Assembly: GCA_026545225.1 (NCBI GenBank)
Contig: CM048846.1
Coordinates: 20,830,001 to 20,894,000 of the forward strand
DNA: 64,000 nucleotides
Source of the DNA: Cornus controversa
Taxonomy: Eukaryota; Streptophyta; Magnoliopsida; Cornales; Cornaceae
Direction: 5' to 3'
Part shown: positions 1-11,960 of the stretch, one piece after another
Position numbering within the stretch: position 1 is the stretch's first letter
How the letters are laid out: each line of letters opens with the position of its first letter
Notes under the pieces: model-generated
Seen by the model: the letters and a program-made list of their open reading frames with translations, nothing else
Database searches by the model: none
What the model was told of the DNA's origin: nothing
Translations under genes and position numbers: made by a program

Positions 1-59
1 GTATCAATTTTCCTGCTGACATTGGTAATTTTGTTTTGTATTATAATATCCTATGGGAT

Positions 60-215
60 GAAGAAGTTGTGTTTTTGAAATAGGGTAAAAAGAAGAGCTC
101 CAAATCTTTGATTCCAAAACAAACTTGCACAATTTTGTGCCACTTTGAGCTCGAACCCTTGGCCTTCTCTTTAGGAAGGAGAGGTTATACCACCTTGGCC
201 AATGGCCTGATTGCT
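60..215 (-). repeat. Possible tRNA-derived SINE fragment in an intron
   Basis: Read on the minus strand, 201-190 gives TGGCCAAGGTGG, which fits a pol III A box. About 35 bases further on, 158-147 gives GGGTTCGAGCTC, which resembles a B box (GGTTCGANNCC). This spacing is typical of tRNA genes and tRNA-derived SINEs. The sequence between the boxes does not fold into an obvious tRNA, and no anticodon arm is evident, so a SINE is more likely than a tRNA gene. I could not define the ends or a target-site duplication. Confidence 0.35.
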
Positions 216-607
216 TGAACCCCTCACCTCCCCTTTAGAAAGATATTGCATCATGTCAGTCTTTTGAGGGAATTTTGCTGAGCTGAGCTGAGCTTGGAGT
301 GTCATCATCATACTACAAGATGTGTTCTGCCTCGTGTTTAACTGTTGATAAAAGCCTTTGTTAGGCATAGTAGAGTCCATATCTTTACAGTTTCCACTTG
401 CCAATGATACAACTACCAATTTTGAGATAGCAAGAAGTGGTTGACTTGTGAAATGAAACCCATCTTTGCCCTATGAAACCTAGGCTCTTTCAATTCATTG
501 AGTTTCATGGAATGTAAAAGAAACTGACTTCCAGAAATACAATGCTAATTGTCTGATAAATTTTGTTACTGGAAACCTCAGTGCTCTCAGTGAATCAGTT
601 GTGCGGG

Positions 608-619
608 CCCCCCCCCCCC
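608..619. repeat. Poly-C run in intron
   Basis: Twelve consecutive C bases are followed by a short G-rich stretch (GGCGGGG). This is a striking GC-only tract inside AT-rich intron sequence. It may be a genuine homopolymer or an assembly or sequencing artefact. Confidence 0.9.
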
Positions 620-742
620 GGCGGGGCAATCATATATTTTGTTTAAGTTTGTACAGAAATACTAAGAATGCATATTTGTTCTTGTAGGAGTCAGAAACAA
701 CAAAGTTTTAATTGTGATGTAGTTACAATTTTCTCTCTTTGA

Positions 743-1033
<291 letters not shown>

Positions 1034-4000
1034 AATATCTATTGGACTGTTTCGGACCAAGTAAAAGAAAAGGTGATAAGATGCAAACAACAATTACAAT
1101 GCGTATGTTTCACGATGCCATCTTAATTAGTTATAGTATATGCCCTCTTTCACTTGTTTTATTGGATATTTTATTTGGATTATCATTGTTGTAAATATAT
1201 TTCATTCACCTAAATTGTGCCTGAAAAAACCTGATATTGTTGGAAAGCACTTTCACTTCTGTCGGTCTATCTTTAGTCACTGGCTATTCTATCAGTTACT
1301 GTGGAACCTTTTATCTTATTATAATGATCAAATTCCAAAATTGCTTGGAGGCATTTTTGGACATACCCAATGCAGAACATCCTGAATATTGTCATAGCAT
1401 AATCCAGTTGGGAGTTCAATCCAATATACCAAAGGGTGGTTGATTATGGCCATATGTACTTCTTGAACAACATGGATAACATAGAATGTGGAATCATAGA
1501 AGCCATGCTTAAAACAGCATTAATTCTAAGGTGCTTAACCTTACGCATGTCTGTTCCTTGATGGAGCCTTGATTGTATCTTGGAGTTTAGCATATTACAA
1601 CAAGAAGAAGCAAGATCTTTTCCTAACTACTCGAAGTCGGCTACATGAATCCTATCTTTCATCTTAGAATTCATGTTCATATTGGTCGCGAGAAAAGTTT
1701 TGATGTACTCTCCCTAAACAGCTAAATTTATGATCGGAAAGAATTTAATGTACGTGCTAATTTTCCAATTTCCCGCCATTAAGGACCTCTCTTAACCCTC
1801 CCTTATCTTTCATTTGCCCTGACTAGCAGCATGTATGCAGTTATGAAGTTCTTCCTCACCTATTCTACTTCCAAAATGTATTTCAAATTCAAATAGCTTC
1901 TTAGGATTAATTATTCCTTGAGATATTAGTTAACTTCTTGATTGAATCTTTTCCGCTTCTTACACAGAACAATCCAAAAACCCTTTTGGAATTTTCTTTT
2001 GGCTAAAATAACACACTTTGTTGAGAGTGCCTTTTGGGCTGGAAACCTAGCACAATCTGGTTGGTAGCTTGTAGTTTAGGCACTCATCTTATATAGCTGG
2101 TTGAACCAGGGTGGAGCTTTTATCGCGTTTGTAGTTGCAGAAAGGAGAAGCCATTCTTTTGAGGGTTAAAGAAGTTGCTTCAAACCTTTGAAGAGAAGAG
2201 AACTTTGTGAGTTAGCTCGGACTAAGATAAACTTGTTGGTCCTTTGTCGCCAAATGCTAATAGACAATTTGTTATTGATAACACCTTTTCAGCCTTGTAA
2301 TTTGACCAAATTTAGAAGAAGAAAAAATCTGTATACATTAACCTTCTTTTCTGGAAAAGGTCAAGGACAAAGGTTCATTTCAAGTCATTTTTTGATTAGG
2401 TTAAAATCGTGATGAATCAGTAGGCAATAAATAGAGAGAAAAGCTATCTATCACTATATGGATCATCCGAATGGAAACCAAGACAAGGAGGAGGAGGATA
2501 ACTATTTCTACCAAAATATCAATGAGGTGGATCTCTTGAAATCTCCATTGTAGAATCCTCAACGTATAAAATTGAATAATCTTGACAGTACAAAAGTATA
2601 GTGAGTAGTCAAGACCGAGATGCTTCGTGGGTGACCCTCCTATGTTTGTGGTGGGGTTCAAGGCTAGAGACTAGAGAGGAACATGAGATCATTTGATGGG
2701 GAAGAAGGTCCTATTTGGAAGTTAAAATGATCCATACTGAGTTCTCTAGTTTTTTTGGGTCTTGGGGTGGAATTGTAAATCTATGGAGGACTTTGTAGAG
2801 TTTTTTTTTCCTGACGAGTAAGAATAAATTAGAAAGCGTTCAAAAGAGGAACGCATTCCAAAAGGACAACAGAAGGGCCAAATAGGGCCCCTAATCTCTC
2901 GAAGTATCCGGAAAATCTACTTTCTCCCCCATGGGTACAATTTCTCCCATGAACCCAACAAAAAAGAGAACTAATACTAGAAAAGATGCTACCTAGGATC
3001 TATGTTGTTTATGTAGTTAGTAATCTGCTTGTTCATATTAGAATAAGATGCTACCTAGGATTCTGCATAATAAGCTTCACACTGATTCAAAATAATAATG
3101 TAATTTTTTTTAACTTTTGACCAATTCTAGAGAGAAGTAGAATGTGTCAGTCACGCACTCACGCTTAGCCAGAGAACTCAACTATTGCACCAAGTAATAA
3201 CCCCTAGAGAAGTAAAACAATCAAAAACTAATATTAATGTAGAGAATTTGTATATTCCATGCTTCCAAACATATCTTTAGTATTTTTCTATTTTCTGTAT
3301 AGAGCTGCAAGCACCATTGAGCGACCAATATTCCATGAAATTGTAGAACAAAAACAAAGGGAGAGAAATTGTTCAGTACATCATTGTCAAGTTTCACCCA
3401 CCTAATTCAATACCTTCTCTTTCATCACATTGTGAAGTTGTTAGAAAGAAATAATAGCAAAGAACCAAAGATGTCTCTCTCATATCTTTCATCCATGAGC
3501 TGTTTGGCATATAAGTTAGAGAGAAGATGTGCATAAACATATAAAATGTTTATTGGGACCATTTCTGCATTATTGTAGTAAATGTTTGAACAAGGTTTCT
3601 TTAGAATCCATTTTCTATCCTTATCTGGGATAGAGTAGGAGGATGCAAAAATGTGCATAAACAACTAAAATTTTACTTAATAATGAGAGTAATGGATGAG
3701 GTGGGACATATAATTCTCTCTTTCCAGCTTGTACACGTCCCCTCCTTTCGGAAGCATATATATATATATATATATATATATCCACCTCTTACATTCTTAA
3801 ATGTGCAAACATTATGTATAACTTTTGATAGGTGGTTAACAAAAGACTAGCCAGATCTGGACCTGTTAAAGACCAGTAGAATATACATCATTTGTGTGTG
3901 TGTTCATATTAGTAGACAAAAAACATACTTTTTCTTTTAAATGGTAAAAGGTAGAAGTAGAACAACACACCTAAAAGATGAATAGAACAACACACCTGAA

Positions 4001-4252
4001 AACTAAAGTCCCTCTAAAAATTGTATCATATTCCAAAATTTAGGTTTCCATTTGGGCTGCGTAGTTAGATTAGGTTAATTTCAACATCAAATGATAATTA
4101 TCTTACTGCTTCTACAATGACACTAAGCAAGTTGTATATTTTAAAGAGTTTGCCCACTAGGGATAAGAATTCCAGGAATTAAAGCTTCTGTTGCTTTAGA
4201 GGAATCACTTTAAGGCAAGCCAGCCCAAAAGAGCATTGTAGACAACAAAAAA
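1034..4252. other. Intergenic: left arm of the DUF247 segmental duplication
   Basis: I see no protein gene here. From about 1470 onward the DNA is homologous to DNA from about 7170. Shared blocks include 1470-1590 with 7170-7290, 2100-2165 with 7487-7555, 3030-3060 with 8570-8600, 3425-3880 with 8920-9440, and 4020-4250 with 10140-10358. The stretch at 2820-3000 has no obvious partner in the other copy. A dispersed repeat with the signature CTACTCGAAGTCGGCTACAT lies near 1626-1645. A (TA)n run lies at 3756-3781. The conserved 4170-4250 block just before the DUF247 start is probably the 5' UTR or proximal promoter. Confidence 0.7.
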
Positions 4253-5836
4253 ATGGTTGCTGTGTTCAACAAAGAGCTCTTGAGTTGGTATCTAATTACC
4301 CTCAAACTCAAAGAAACTGTAGAAGCTGGAATTCCAAACTCACAGAGTCCTACTACTACTCGATTGATCAAATTACCAGAGCAACCTGAACAGCAGCAAC
4401 CATCCGATCCGCTGCTAATTGTGATCAAAGATGGGAATGAGAGATTTGAAGAGGGAGCCAAATCACCAGAGTCTGAGTGGGTGATCAACATCAGAGAAAA
4501 ACTTGAGCAAGCCCGTCAAGACATTGTGGCTGGTTCATGGGCAAAGCTCTGCATCTACAGAGTGCCTCAGTGCTTAAGGGAAGGTGATGACAAAGCTTAC
4601 ATCCCCCAGACTGTCTCCTTGGGGCCTTACCATCATGGCAGGAGACGCCTACGAAACATGGACCGTCACAAATGGCGCTCTCTTTACCACATCCTCAAGC
4701 GTACCAATCAGGACATAAAGCTCTATCTTGATTCCATCAAAGAACTAGAAGAAAAGGCACGTGCTTGCTATGAAGGATCTATCACACTTAGCAGCAATGA
4801 GTTTGTAGAAATGATGGTTCTTGATGGTTGCTTTATGCTTGAGCTCTTTCGAGGCACTGCTGAAGGATTTAGGCGGCTTGGTTACTCTCGATATGACCCC
4901 ATCTTCGCTATGCGTGGCTCAATGCACTCGATTCAGCGAGACATGATCATGCTTGAGAACCAGCTTCCACTCTTTATACTTGATCGTCTATTAGGCCTTC
5001 AGTGTGGTCTGCCTGACCAGAAAGGTCTTGTGGCTAAGCTAGCACTCCGATTCTTTGACCCCCTAATGCCAACTGATGAGCCATTAACAAAAAGTGATAG
5101 GAACAAATTGGAGTCATCACTTGGATATGCAACCACCTTTGATCCATTTTCAGACCTAGGTTGCCTTCATTGCATTGATGTTTTTCGAAGAAGTCTCTTG
5201 CGTGAAGGGCCTAAACCAGAACCCAGGATTTGGATCAAGCGATGGCCCCATGCTTGCCGTGTTGCAGATAAGCGAAGACAACAATTGATTCATTGTGTCA
5301 CAGAGCTGAGAGAGTCAGGGATTAAATTCAAGAGAAGAAAGACTGATCGATTTTGGGACATAAAATTCAAGAATGGGATTCTCAGGATTCCTCGGCTGTT
5401 GATCCATGATGGTACCAAGTCACTTTTCCTCAATCTTATTGCGTTTGAGCAGTGTCACCTTGATTGCAGCAATGACATTACCTCATATGTGATCTTCATG
5501 GACAACTTGATCAACTCACCGGCTGATGTTGGTTACCTCCATTATTATGGGATAATTGAGCATTGGCTTGGTAGTGATGCTGAAGTTGCCGACCTCTTCA
5601 ACCGTCTTTGTCAAGAGGTGGTTTTTGACATAAACGATAGTTATCTTTCCCGGTTGTCAGAGCAGGTGAACCGGTACTTTGATCACAAGTGGAATGCTTG
5701 GCGAGCCAGTTTAAAGCATAACTATTTCAACAATCCATGGGCAATCATCTCATTTTTTGCTGCTGTGATCTTGTTGTTGCTTACCTTTGCGCAGACATTT
5801 TATGGGGTTTATGGCTATTACAGGCCAAGAGCATGA
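4253..5836 (+). CDS. DUF247 (UPF0481) plant membrane protein, tandem copy 1
   Basis: This is an intact single-exon ORF of 527 residues that matches the plant-specific DUF247/UPF0481 family in length and layout. The N-terminal 95 residues are variable and polar. The DUF247 domain then runs from about residue 98 (CIYRVPQCLR, YIPQTVSLGPYHHG) through LDGCF near 190 and MLENQLPLFILDRLL near 238. The conserved C-terminal block (LLIHDGTKSLFLNLIAFEQC) follows. It ends with a single hydrophobic segment near residues 496-516 (AIISFFAAVILLLLTF) and a short tail, the usual C-terminal membrane anchor. The ATG at 4253 is the first in frame after a block also conserved upstream of copy 2. The molecular function of the family is unknown. 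In grasses, paired DUF247 genes are male determinants at the S and Z self-incompatibility loci, but nothing here shows such a role. Confidence 0.93.
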   Translation: MVAVFNKELLSWYLITLKLKETVEAGIPNSQSPTTTRLIKLPEQPEQQQPSDPLLIVIKDGNERFEEGAKSPESEWVINIREKLEQARQDIVAGSWAKLCIYRVPQCLREGDDKAYIPQTVSLGPYHHGRRRLRNMDRHKWRSLYHILKRTNQDIKLYLDSIKELEEKARACYEGSITLSSNEFVEMMVLDGCFMLELFRGTAEGFRRLGYSRYDPIFAMRGSMHSIQRDMIMLENQLPLFILDRLLGLQCGLPDQKGLVAKLALRFFDPLMPTDEPLTKSDRNKLESSLGYATTFDPFSDLGCLHCIDVFRRSLLREGPKPEPRIWIKRWPHACRVADKRRQQLIHCVTELRESGIKFKRRKTDRFWDIKFKNGILRIPRLLIHDGTKSLFLNLIAFEQCHLDCSNDITSYVIFMDNLINSPADVGYLHYYGIIEHWLGSDAEVADLFNRLCQEVVFDINDSYLSRLSEQVNRYFDHKWNAWRASLKHNYFNNPWAIISFFAAVILLLLTFAQTFYGVYGYYRPRA

Positions 5837-8706
5837 GTCCAGTGAGCTCCTCTTCCTTCTCTTTATTACTGTGTTCCCCAATGAAGTTCTCAAACATAAA
5901 TGGTTTCCAAACATTACCAACATGATTTCTTTCCCTTTCTTTGTGAAGTTGCCCAGGAATGTTTATTCAAAATATAGATGAATTGTCTGGATGTTCTTTC
6001 ATAAACTCAGTTTTCTAAGGTATGACTAATTTTATTTTGAATTACAAAGCATTGGAGTCGCCTATGATGATGAGTTTACCTTCTTTTTTCTTTCAACATA
6101 ATTGAATAGCTCCTTTCACCTTTCTTTTGTATGAGAGGTTGTGGGGAAATTTGGAGATGAATAACCAACACACGACGATCTTTAATATGGCCCCAATTGG
6201 ATTGGTAACTTGACATCCAAACCACTGAGAGCCATACAAGAAGATTAGAGTCAAAAATGAAAACCCTGAGAAACTATTATAGTTGTGCCAGTGAATGGAG
6301 TTCTAGACCTCCATGTCATTGAAGATCTTTCCGTTTATTAGACATCAAATCCTTGCTCAGCCACTTGTCCCTGCTCATTGTTAATATGGATACATACACA
6401 TGTATATATCATAAACTATAGGTTGCTAATAATCGCACTCCAACAATGTTCTCCATTCTTCTTTTCACCTAAAATAAATTACAAAAAAATGTCCCCAAAC
6501 ACAATGCTTTATTCTTACAATTTTTTTGATGTCACAATTGCCCTTCACCGACATTTTGATCTACTAATTCGAATTTAGAGTAACAAAAATACATACACAA
6601 ATATATGTGTGTGTGTGTATGAATAGGATTAGGATATGATTTTTAAGCTTTATGGGGTTTACTTTGAGGGTGAGAGCCTTTAGAAAGGACTCTATTTTCT
6701 CTCGCTAGCATCCTCACACCATAGTGAAAGAGAGAGAGTCCAAGATAAGGTGAATTTCATAGAGTTTAAGGGCAATTAGGCCATTAAAAATATAAGAACA
6801 AAGTATTGTGTGGTATTGGACATTTTTGTAATTTTATTTTTGGAGAAAATGAGAGTGGGGAGCTTGAGGACATTGTTGGAGTGCGAATATTAGCTGTTTT
6901 ATGTGTGTGTACATTCAGAATTGTTGTTCCACCAAATATCAATGAGTGATGGAATGAGGAATCAGAAACAGAAAATGACAGCATAATCAACAAGATGGAG
7001 AAAATGGAAAATAGTAACTTGGCTGTCTAGCTGTACAATGCAGTTTGCTTCCCAGAATCCATTTATTTACTTTACAGTCACCTTGACAAGTTCCATTGTG
7101 GCATTGGTCAATCAAATAATATTGAGTGAATCAATTTTACATATCAAGATATCAAACTACTTCATTAATGGAAACATAGAATCTAGAATCATAAAACCCA
7201 TGCTTCAAACAGCATTAGTTCTAAGGTGCTTCACCTTATGCATGTCTCATGTCTGTGCCTTGATGGAGCCTTGATTCTATCCTAGAGTTTACTATATATA
7301 TATACAAGAAGTAGAAGCAAAGTCTTTTTCAATTACTTAAGGTTGACTACATGACTCCTATTTTTCATCATAAGATTCATGTCATATTAGTCATGACAGA
7401 AGTCTTTAAGGTTGGCTACATGACTCCTATTTTTCATCGTATGATTCATGTCATATTAGTCATGACAGAAGTCTTTAAGGTTGGCTGAACCATGGTGGAG
7501 CTTTTACCACGTTTGTAGTTGCAGAAAGGAGAAGCCATTTTTTTGAGGGTTGAAGAAGTACTTCAAACCTTTAAAGAGGATAGAAATGGCTTGGACTAAG
7601 CTAAACTTGTTGGTCCTTTGAGGTATAAATAGAGAAATGGCTAAGTTAGATAGCTATCCAAAAAGGTTAATATATACAGATTTTTTTCTAAATTTGGTCG
7701 AATGACATGGTTGAAAACCTGGTAGCGCCTCACATGCTTGAGATTTTGGAAATGTTGTATAGTGGGTAGTCAAGCTCGAGATGCTTGGTGGGTGACTCTC
7801 ATGTGTTTGTGGTGGAGTTTATAACTAGAGAGATCATTTGATGGGGGACGAAGCTCCTATTGAAATCGTAAAATCTATGGAGAAATTTGTAGATTTTGTA
7901 GATAGAGTGAAAGTTTAGTACTTTTTTTTTTTTTTGGTGCAGTTGTGCATGGGCGAGCTCTTTAATGAAATCTTACTTCATCATCATTTGCTTGGCATGC
8001 GCATGGCTGTATTTTTCTTCTGCTTAGGTCATCCGGTGTGGGACTAGTCACATCGATAGTTACATTAAAATTGTAGAGAGCCAAGTCATCTTTCTGACCA
8101 CTTTTACTTCTTTTTTTTTTTTTTTTTCATACCGGTTATATATATATACATATATAAAAACAACATATACAGATATAGAGAGCAAGGGAGGGGGGTTTCA
8201 AATGTATATATATATATAAAAAAAAGTCACGATTAAGGAGAATGATAAAGAGAGAGTGAGAGAGAAGAGGCTGGCCATAAGCCTCGTCAAATTTGGCGAG
8301 GCTTGTAGCTAGTCTCGTGTGAGCCCTCGCTTTACCGAGGCCCACACCAAATATGTTTGGCTAGTTACAACGAGCCAACACTAGCTACAATCCGATATAG
8401 TCAAGGTATATCGGATGCCCTTGTGTAAGCAAGTGGTGGTGACAGGATGGGTACATGCCCATGAAAAATGGGCATCAATGCAATCTTTAAGGAGGTAATT
8501 AAATAGATTGATCATGGACCTATAGTGGGAGGAAGGATCTCTGTTGTTTATGGAATTCATAATCTGTTTGTTCATATTAAAATAAGATTCTACCTAGGTT
8601 TCTGCATAATAATCTGTTTGTGTGGAGAATATGTATATTCTATATTCAACAAGTATATTCCCATTTTCAAGATACAGCTCTAAGCACCATTAATCGACAA
8701 ATATTC

Positions 8707-8835
8707 AAGCTATGTTTAGCCGCATGAAATTAGAGCTTTAAAATTGGAGAAAATTTTGTTTATGATTTCACTAATTTCATGAACAAAATTTTTCCAATTT
8801 CAATTCTAAGACTTCAATTCTACGTAGCCTCAATG
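8707..8835. mobile_element. MITE-like insertion present only in duplication copy 2
   Basis: This 129-bp insert separates sequences that are contiguous in copy 1 at about 3333/3334. It contains an imperfect inverted repeat: AAATTGGAGAAAATTTTGTT near 8741-8760 faces AACAAAATTTTTCCAATTT near 8782-8801. Its outer ends are loosely inverted (GCTATGTTTAGC against a GGCTACGTAGAA complement). A small foldback inserted after the duplication explains this best. The target-site duplication is not clean. Confidence 0.55.
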
Positions 8836-9622
8836 CAATTGTAGAACACAAACAAAGGGAGAGGGATTTTTCAATACATCATTGTCAAGTTTGACCCACC
8901 TAATTCAATACTGACTCTTTCATCACATTGTGAAATTGTTAGAAATATAATAATAAATAAGAATTGCAGATGTCTCTCTCATATCTTTCATCCATGACCT
9001 ATTTGATTGCTTTTGAATTTTCCAACAGTAGCAGAGAATTCTTCATTATTTTTTTGATAGCATATAAGTTAGAGATAAGACGTGCATAAACAGATAAATT
9101 GTTTAAAGTAGAAATGTTTGAACATGGTTTCTTGAGAATCCATTTTCTATCCTTCTCTGGGATAGAGTAGGAGTGCATAAACAGCTAAAACATTACTTAA
9201 TAATGCAAGTAATGGATGAGGTGGGACATATATAATTCTCTTTCCAGCTTGTACATGTCCCCCACCTTGCAGAAGCATGAAATGTGTGTGTATGTACACA
9301 ATACATATATTTTCCAACCTCTCTTAAATTCTTACATGTGCAAATATTCTGTACAACTTTTGATAGGTGGCTTACAAAAGACTGGCCAGATCTGGCCCTA
9401 TTAAAGGCCGGTAGAAGACACATCATTTGTGTGTTCACTATGGAATAAGATGATGTCTTTTATGTCCTAAGTCACACAATTTTTCTAAATAAATACTATT
9501 TTTGTGTTTTGTGCATTTTTGCTATATTACTTTTTCTGTATAACGTAAAATTTGTCACTTTCACACTCGTACTTTGTAACTTAAGTTATAAGAACTAAGC
9601 TCACGCCATTTCTATATATATT

Positions 9623-9746
9623 AGCCCACAAGATAGATACTTACATTAAAAAGGGCAACAAGCTTTTGTCAACTCTTACTTAGAAGCCCACAAGATAGAT
9701 ATTTATATTAAAAAAGGCTACAAACTTTTGTTAGTTCTTACTTAGA
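9623..9746. repeat. 62-bp tandem duplication
   Basis: Two imperfect 62-bp units begin AGCCCACAAGATAGAT at 9623 and 9685 and end in CTTACTTAGA. They lie inside a stretch of about 600 bp (9439-10035) that exists only in duplication copy 2. Confidence 0.8.
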
Positions 9747-10358
9747 AGAAAGAAAGAGCATTGAAGTCGATGTAACCAAGCATGCATTTTATTCAATTAA
9801 GAGGGTATTCCAATCACACCCTTTTGACAACTATTGATACCCAAAGAAAAAATATGAGGGGTTTGTGGTATATTTATCATCAAAGTAGACCTAATTGAGT
9901 GCCCTATTGCAATCAATTTGTTAGACTTTGATTTATTTCTCACCTACTTCATCTCTTACCCTTTTTAGTATCCTCTTAAATCCTTGTAAAATGTAGCACA
10001 AAAGGTTCTTTGCTGGTCCTGTAATGAAGCAAATAATAGTAAAAACATACTTTTTTTCTTTTAAAATAGAAAAAGGTTCAACAACACACCTAAAAGATGA
10101 ATATAACAGCACACCTAAAAGCTAAAAGTCCTCTAGAATTTTTTTTTCACATTCCAAACCTAAGGGGTCCATGTGGGCTGCCTAGTTAGATTAGGTCAAT
10201 TTCAATATCAAATGATAATTATCCTACTGCTTCTACAATGATGTTAAGCAACAAGTTGTATATTTTAAAGAGTTTTAAAGCTTCTGTTGCTTTAGAGGAA
10301 TCGCTTTAAGGCAAGCCAGCCCAAAAGAGCATTGTAGCCAAAAAAAAGAAAGAAAAAA

Positions 10359-11960
10359 ATGGTTGCTGTGTTCAACAAAGAGCTCTTGAGTTGGTATCTA
10401 ATTACCCTCAAACTCAAAGAAACTGTAGAAGCTGGAATTCCAAACTCAGAGAGTCCAACTACTACTACTACCCGATTGATCGAATTACCTGAGCAACGTC
10501 AACAGCAGCAGCAGCAGCAGCAACCATCCGATTCGCTGCAAATTGTGATCAAAGATGGGAATGAGAGATTTGAAGAGGGAGCCAAATCACCAGAGTCTGA
10601 GTGGGCGATCACCATCAGAGAAAAACTTGAGCAAGCCTGTCAAGACGATGTGGCTGGCTCGTGGGCAAAGCTCTGCATCTACAGAGTGCCTCAGTGTTTA
10701 AGGGAAGGCGACGACAAAGCTTACATCCCCCAGACTGTCTCCTTGGGGCCTTACCATCATGGCAGGAGACGCCTACGAAACATGGACCGTCACAAATGGC
10801 GCTCTCTTTACCACACCCTTAAGCGTACCAATCAAGACATAAAGCTCTATCTTGATTCCATCAAAGAACTAGAAGAAAAGGCGCGTGCTTGCTATGAAGG
10901 TTCTGTCACACTTAGCAGCAATGAGTTTGTAGAAATGATGGTTCTTGATGGCTGCTTTGTACTTGAGCTCTTTCGTGGCACTGCTGAAGGATTCAGGCAG
11001 CTTGGTTACTCTCGAAATGACCCCATCTTCGCTATGCGTGGCTCAATGCACTCGATTCAGAGAGACATGATCATGCTTGAGAACCAGCTTCCACTCTTTA
11101 TACTTGATCGGCTATTAGGCCTTCAGTATGGTCAGCCTGACCTTAAAGGTCATGTGGCTAAGCTAGCACTCCGATTCTTTGACCCCCTAATGCCAACCGA
11201 TGAGCCATTAACAAAAAGTGATAGGAACAAATTGGAGTCATCACTTGGATATGCAACCACCTTTGATCCATTTTCAGACCAAGGTAGCCTTCACTGCCTT
11301 GATGTTTTTCGAAGAAGTCTCTTGCGCGCAGGGCCTAAACCAGAACCCCGGATTTGGATCAAACGATGGTCCCATGCTAGCCGCGTTGCAGATAAGCGAA
11401 GACAACAATTGATTCATTGTGTCACGGAGCTGAGAGAGTCCGGGATTAAATTCAAGAGAAGAAAGACTGATCGGTTTTGGGACATAAAATTCGAGAATGG
11501 GATTCTCAGGATTCCTCGGCTGTTGATCCATGATGGTACCAAATCACTTTTCCTCAATCTTATCTCGTTTGAGCAGTGTCACCTTGATTGCAGCAATGAC
11601 ATTACCTCATATGTGATCTTCATGGACAACTTGATCAACTCACCGGCTGATGTTGGCTACCTGCATTACTGTGGGATAATTGAGCATTGGCTTGGCAGTG
11701 ATGCTGAAGTTGCTGACCTCTTCAACCGCCTTTGTCAAGAGGTGGTTTTTGACATTAACCATAGTTATCTTTCCCGGTTGTCGGAGCAGGTGAACCGGTA
11801 CTATGATCACAAGTGGAACGCTTGGCGAGCAAGTTTAAAGCATAACTATTTCAACAATCCATGGGCAATCATCTCGTTTTTCGCTGCTGTAATCTTGCTG
11901 TTGCTTACCTTTGCGCAGACATTTTATGGAGTTTATGGCTATTACAGGCCGAGAACATGA
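10359..11960 (+). CDS. DUF247 (UPF0481) plant membrane protein, tandem copy 2
   Basis: This is an intact single-exon ORF of 533 residues and a close paralogue of the gene at 4253-5836. The proteins are nearly identical through the domain by eye, with scattered substitutions such as CFMLELF to CFVLELF and HYYGIIEH to HYCGIIEH. All family landmarks are present: CIYRVPQCLR, TVSLGPYHHG, MLENQLPLF, FEQCHLDCSND and a C-terminal transmembrane segment before GVYGYYRPRT. The extra length comes from a TTT insertion and a longer glutamine run near residues 46-55, encoded mainly by CAG repeats at about 10500-10522. The 5' flank from about 10160 is conserved with copy 1, so both genes probably kept similar promoters. 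Function is unknown; a membrane-anchored role is inferred from the C-terminal helix. Confidence 0.93.
   Translation: MVAVFNKELLSWYLITLKLKETVEAGIPNSESPTTTTTRLIELPEQRQQQQQQQQPSDSLQIVIKDGNERFEEGAKSPESEWAITIREKLEQACQDDVAGSWAKLCIYRVPQCLREGDDKAYIPQTVSLGPYHHGRRRLRNMDRHKWRSLYHTLKRTNQDIKLYLDSIKELEEKARACYEGSVTLSSNEFVEMMVLDGCFVLELFRGTAEGFRQLGYSRNDPIFAMRGSMHSIQRDMIMLENQLPLFILDRLLGLQYGQPDLKGHVAKLALRFFDPLMPTDEPLTKSDRNKLESSLGYATTFDPFSDQGSLHCLDVFRRSLLRAGPKPEPRIWIKRWSHASRVADKRRQQLIHCVTELRESGIKFKRRKTDRFWDIKFENGILRIPRLLIHDGTKSLFLNLISFEQCHLDCSNDITSYVIFMDNLINSPADVGYLHYCGIIEHWLGSDAEVADLFNRLCQEVVFDINHSYLSRLSEQVNRYYDHKWNAWRASLKHNYFNNPWAIISFFAAVILLLLTFAQTFYGVYGYYRPRT

Larger units (their letters stand above)
5837..10358. 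other. Intergenic: 3' flank of copy 1 and left arm of copy 2
   Basis: 5837-6420 and 6900-7077 match DNA downstream of copy 2 (11961-12600). From about 7170 the DNA matches the region upstream of copy 1. I find no convincing gene. Segments without a partner in copy 1 include about 8100-8540 (TA-rich and GAGAG-rich, with an inverted TTTGGCGAGGC / CTCGCTTTACCGAGG motif), the 129-bp insert at 8707-8835, and about 9439-10035. The sequence around 7380-7470 is itself locally duplicated: a CATGACTCCTATTTTTCATC block occurs at about 7350 and 7422. Confidence 0.65.

Noticed and set aside
4253..11960. Self-incompatibility locus
   Set aside because: Tandem DUF247 genes alone are not enough. There is no HPS10-like small secreted protein nearby and the context is not that of grass S or Z loci.
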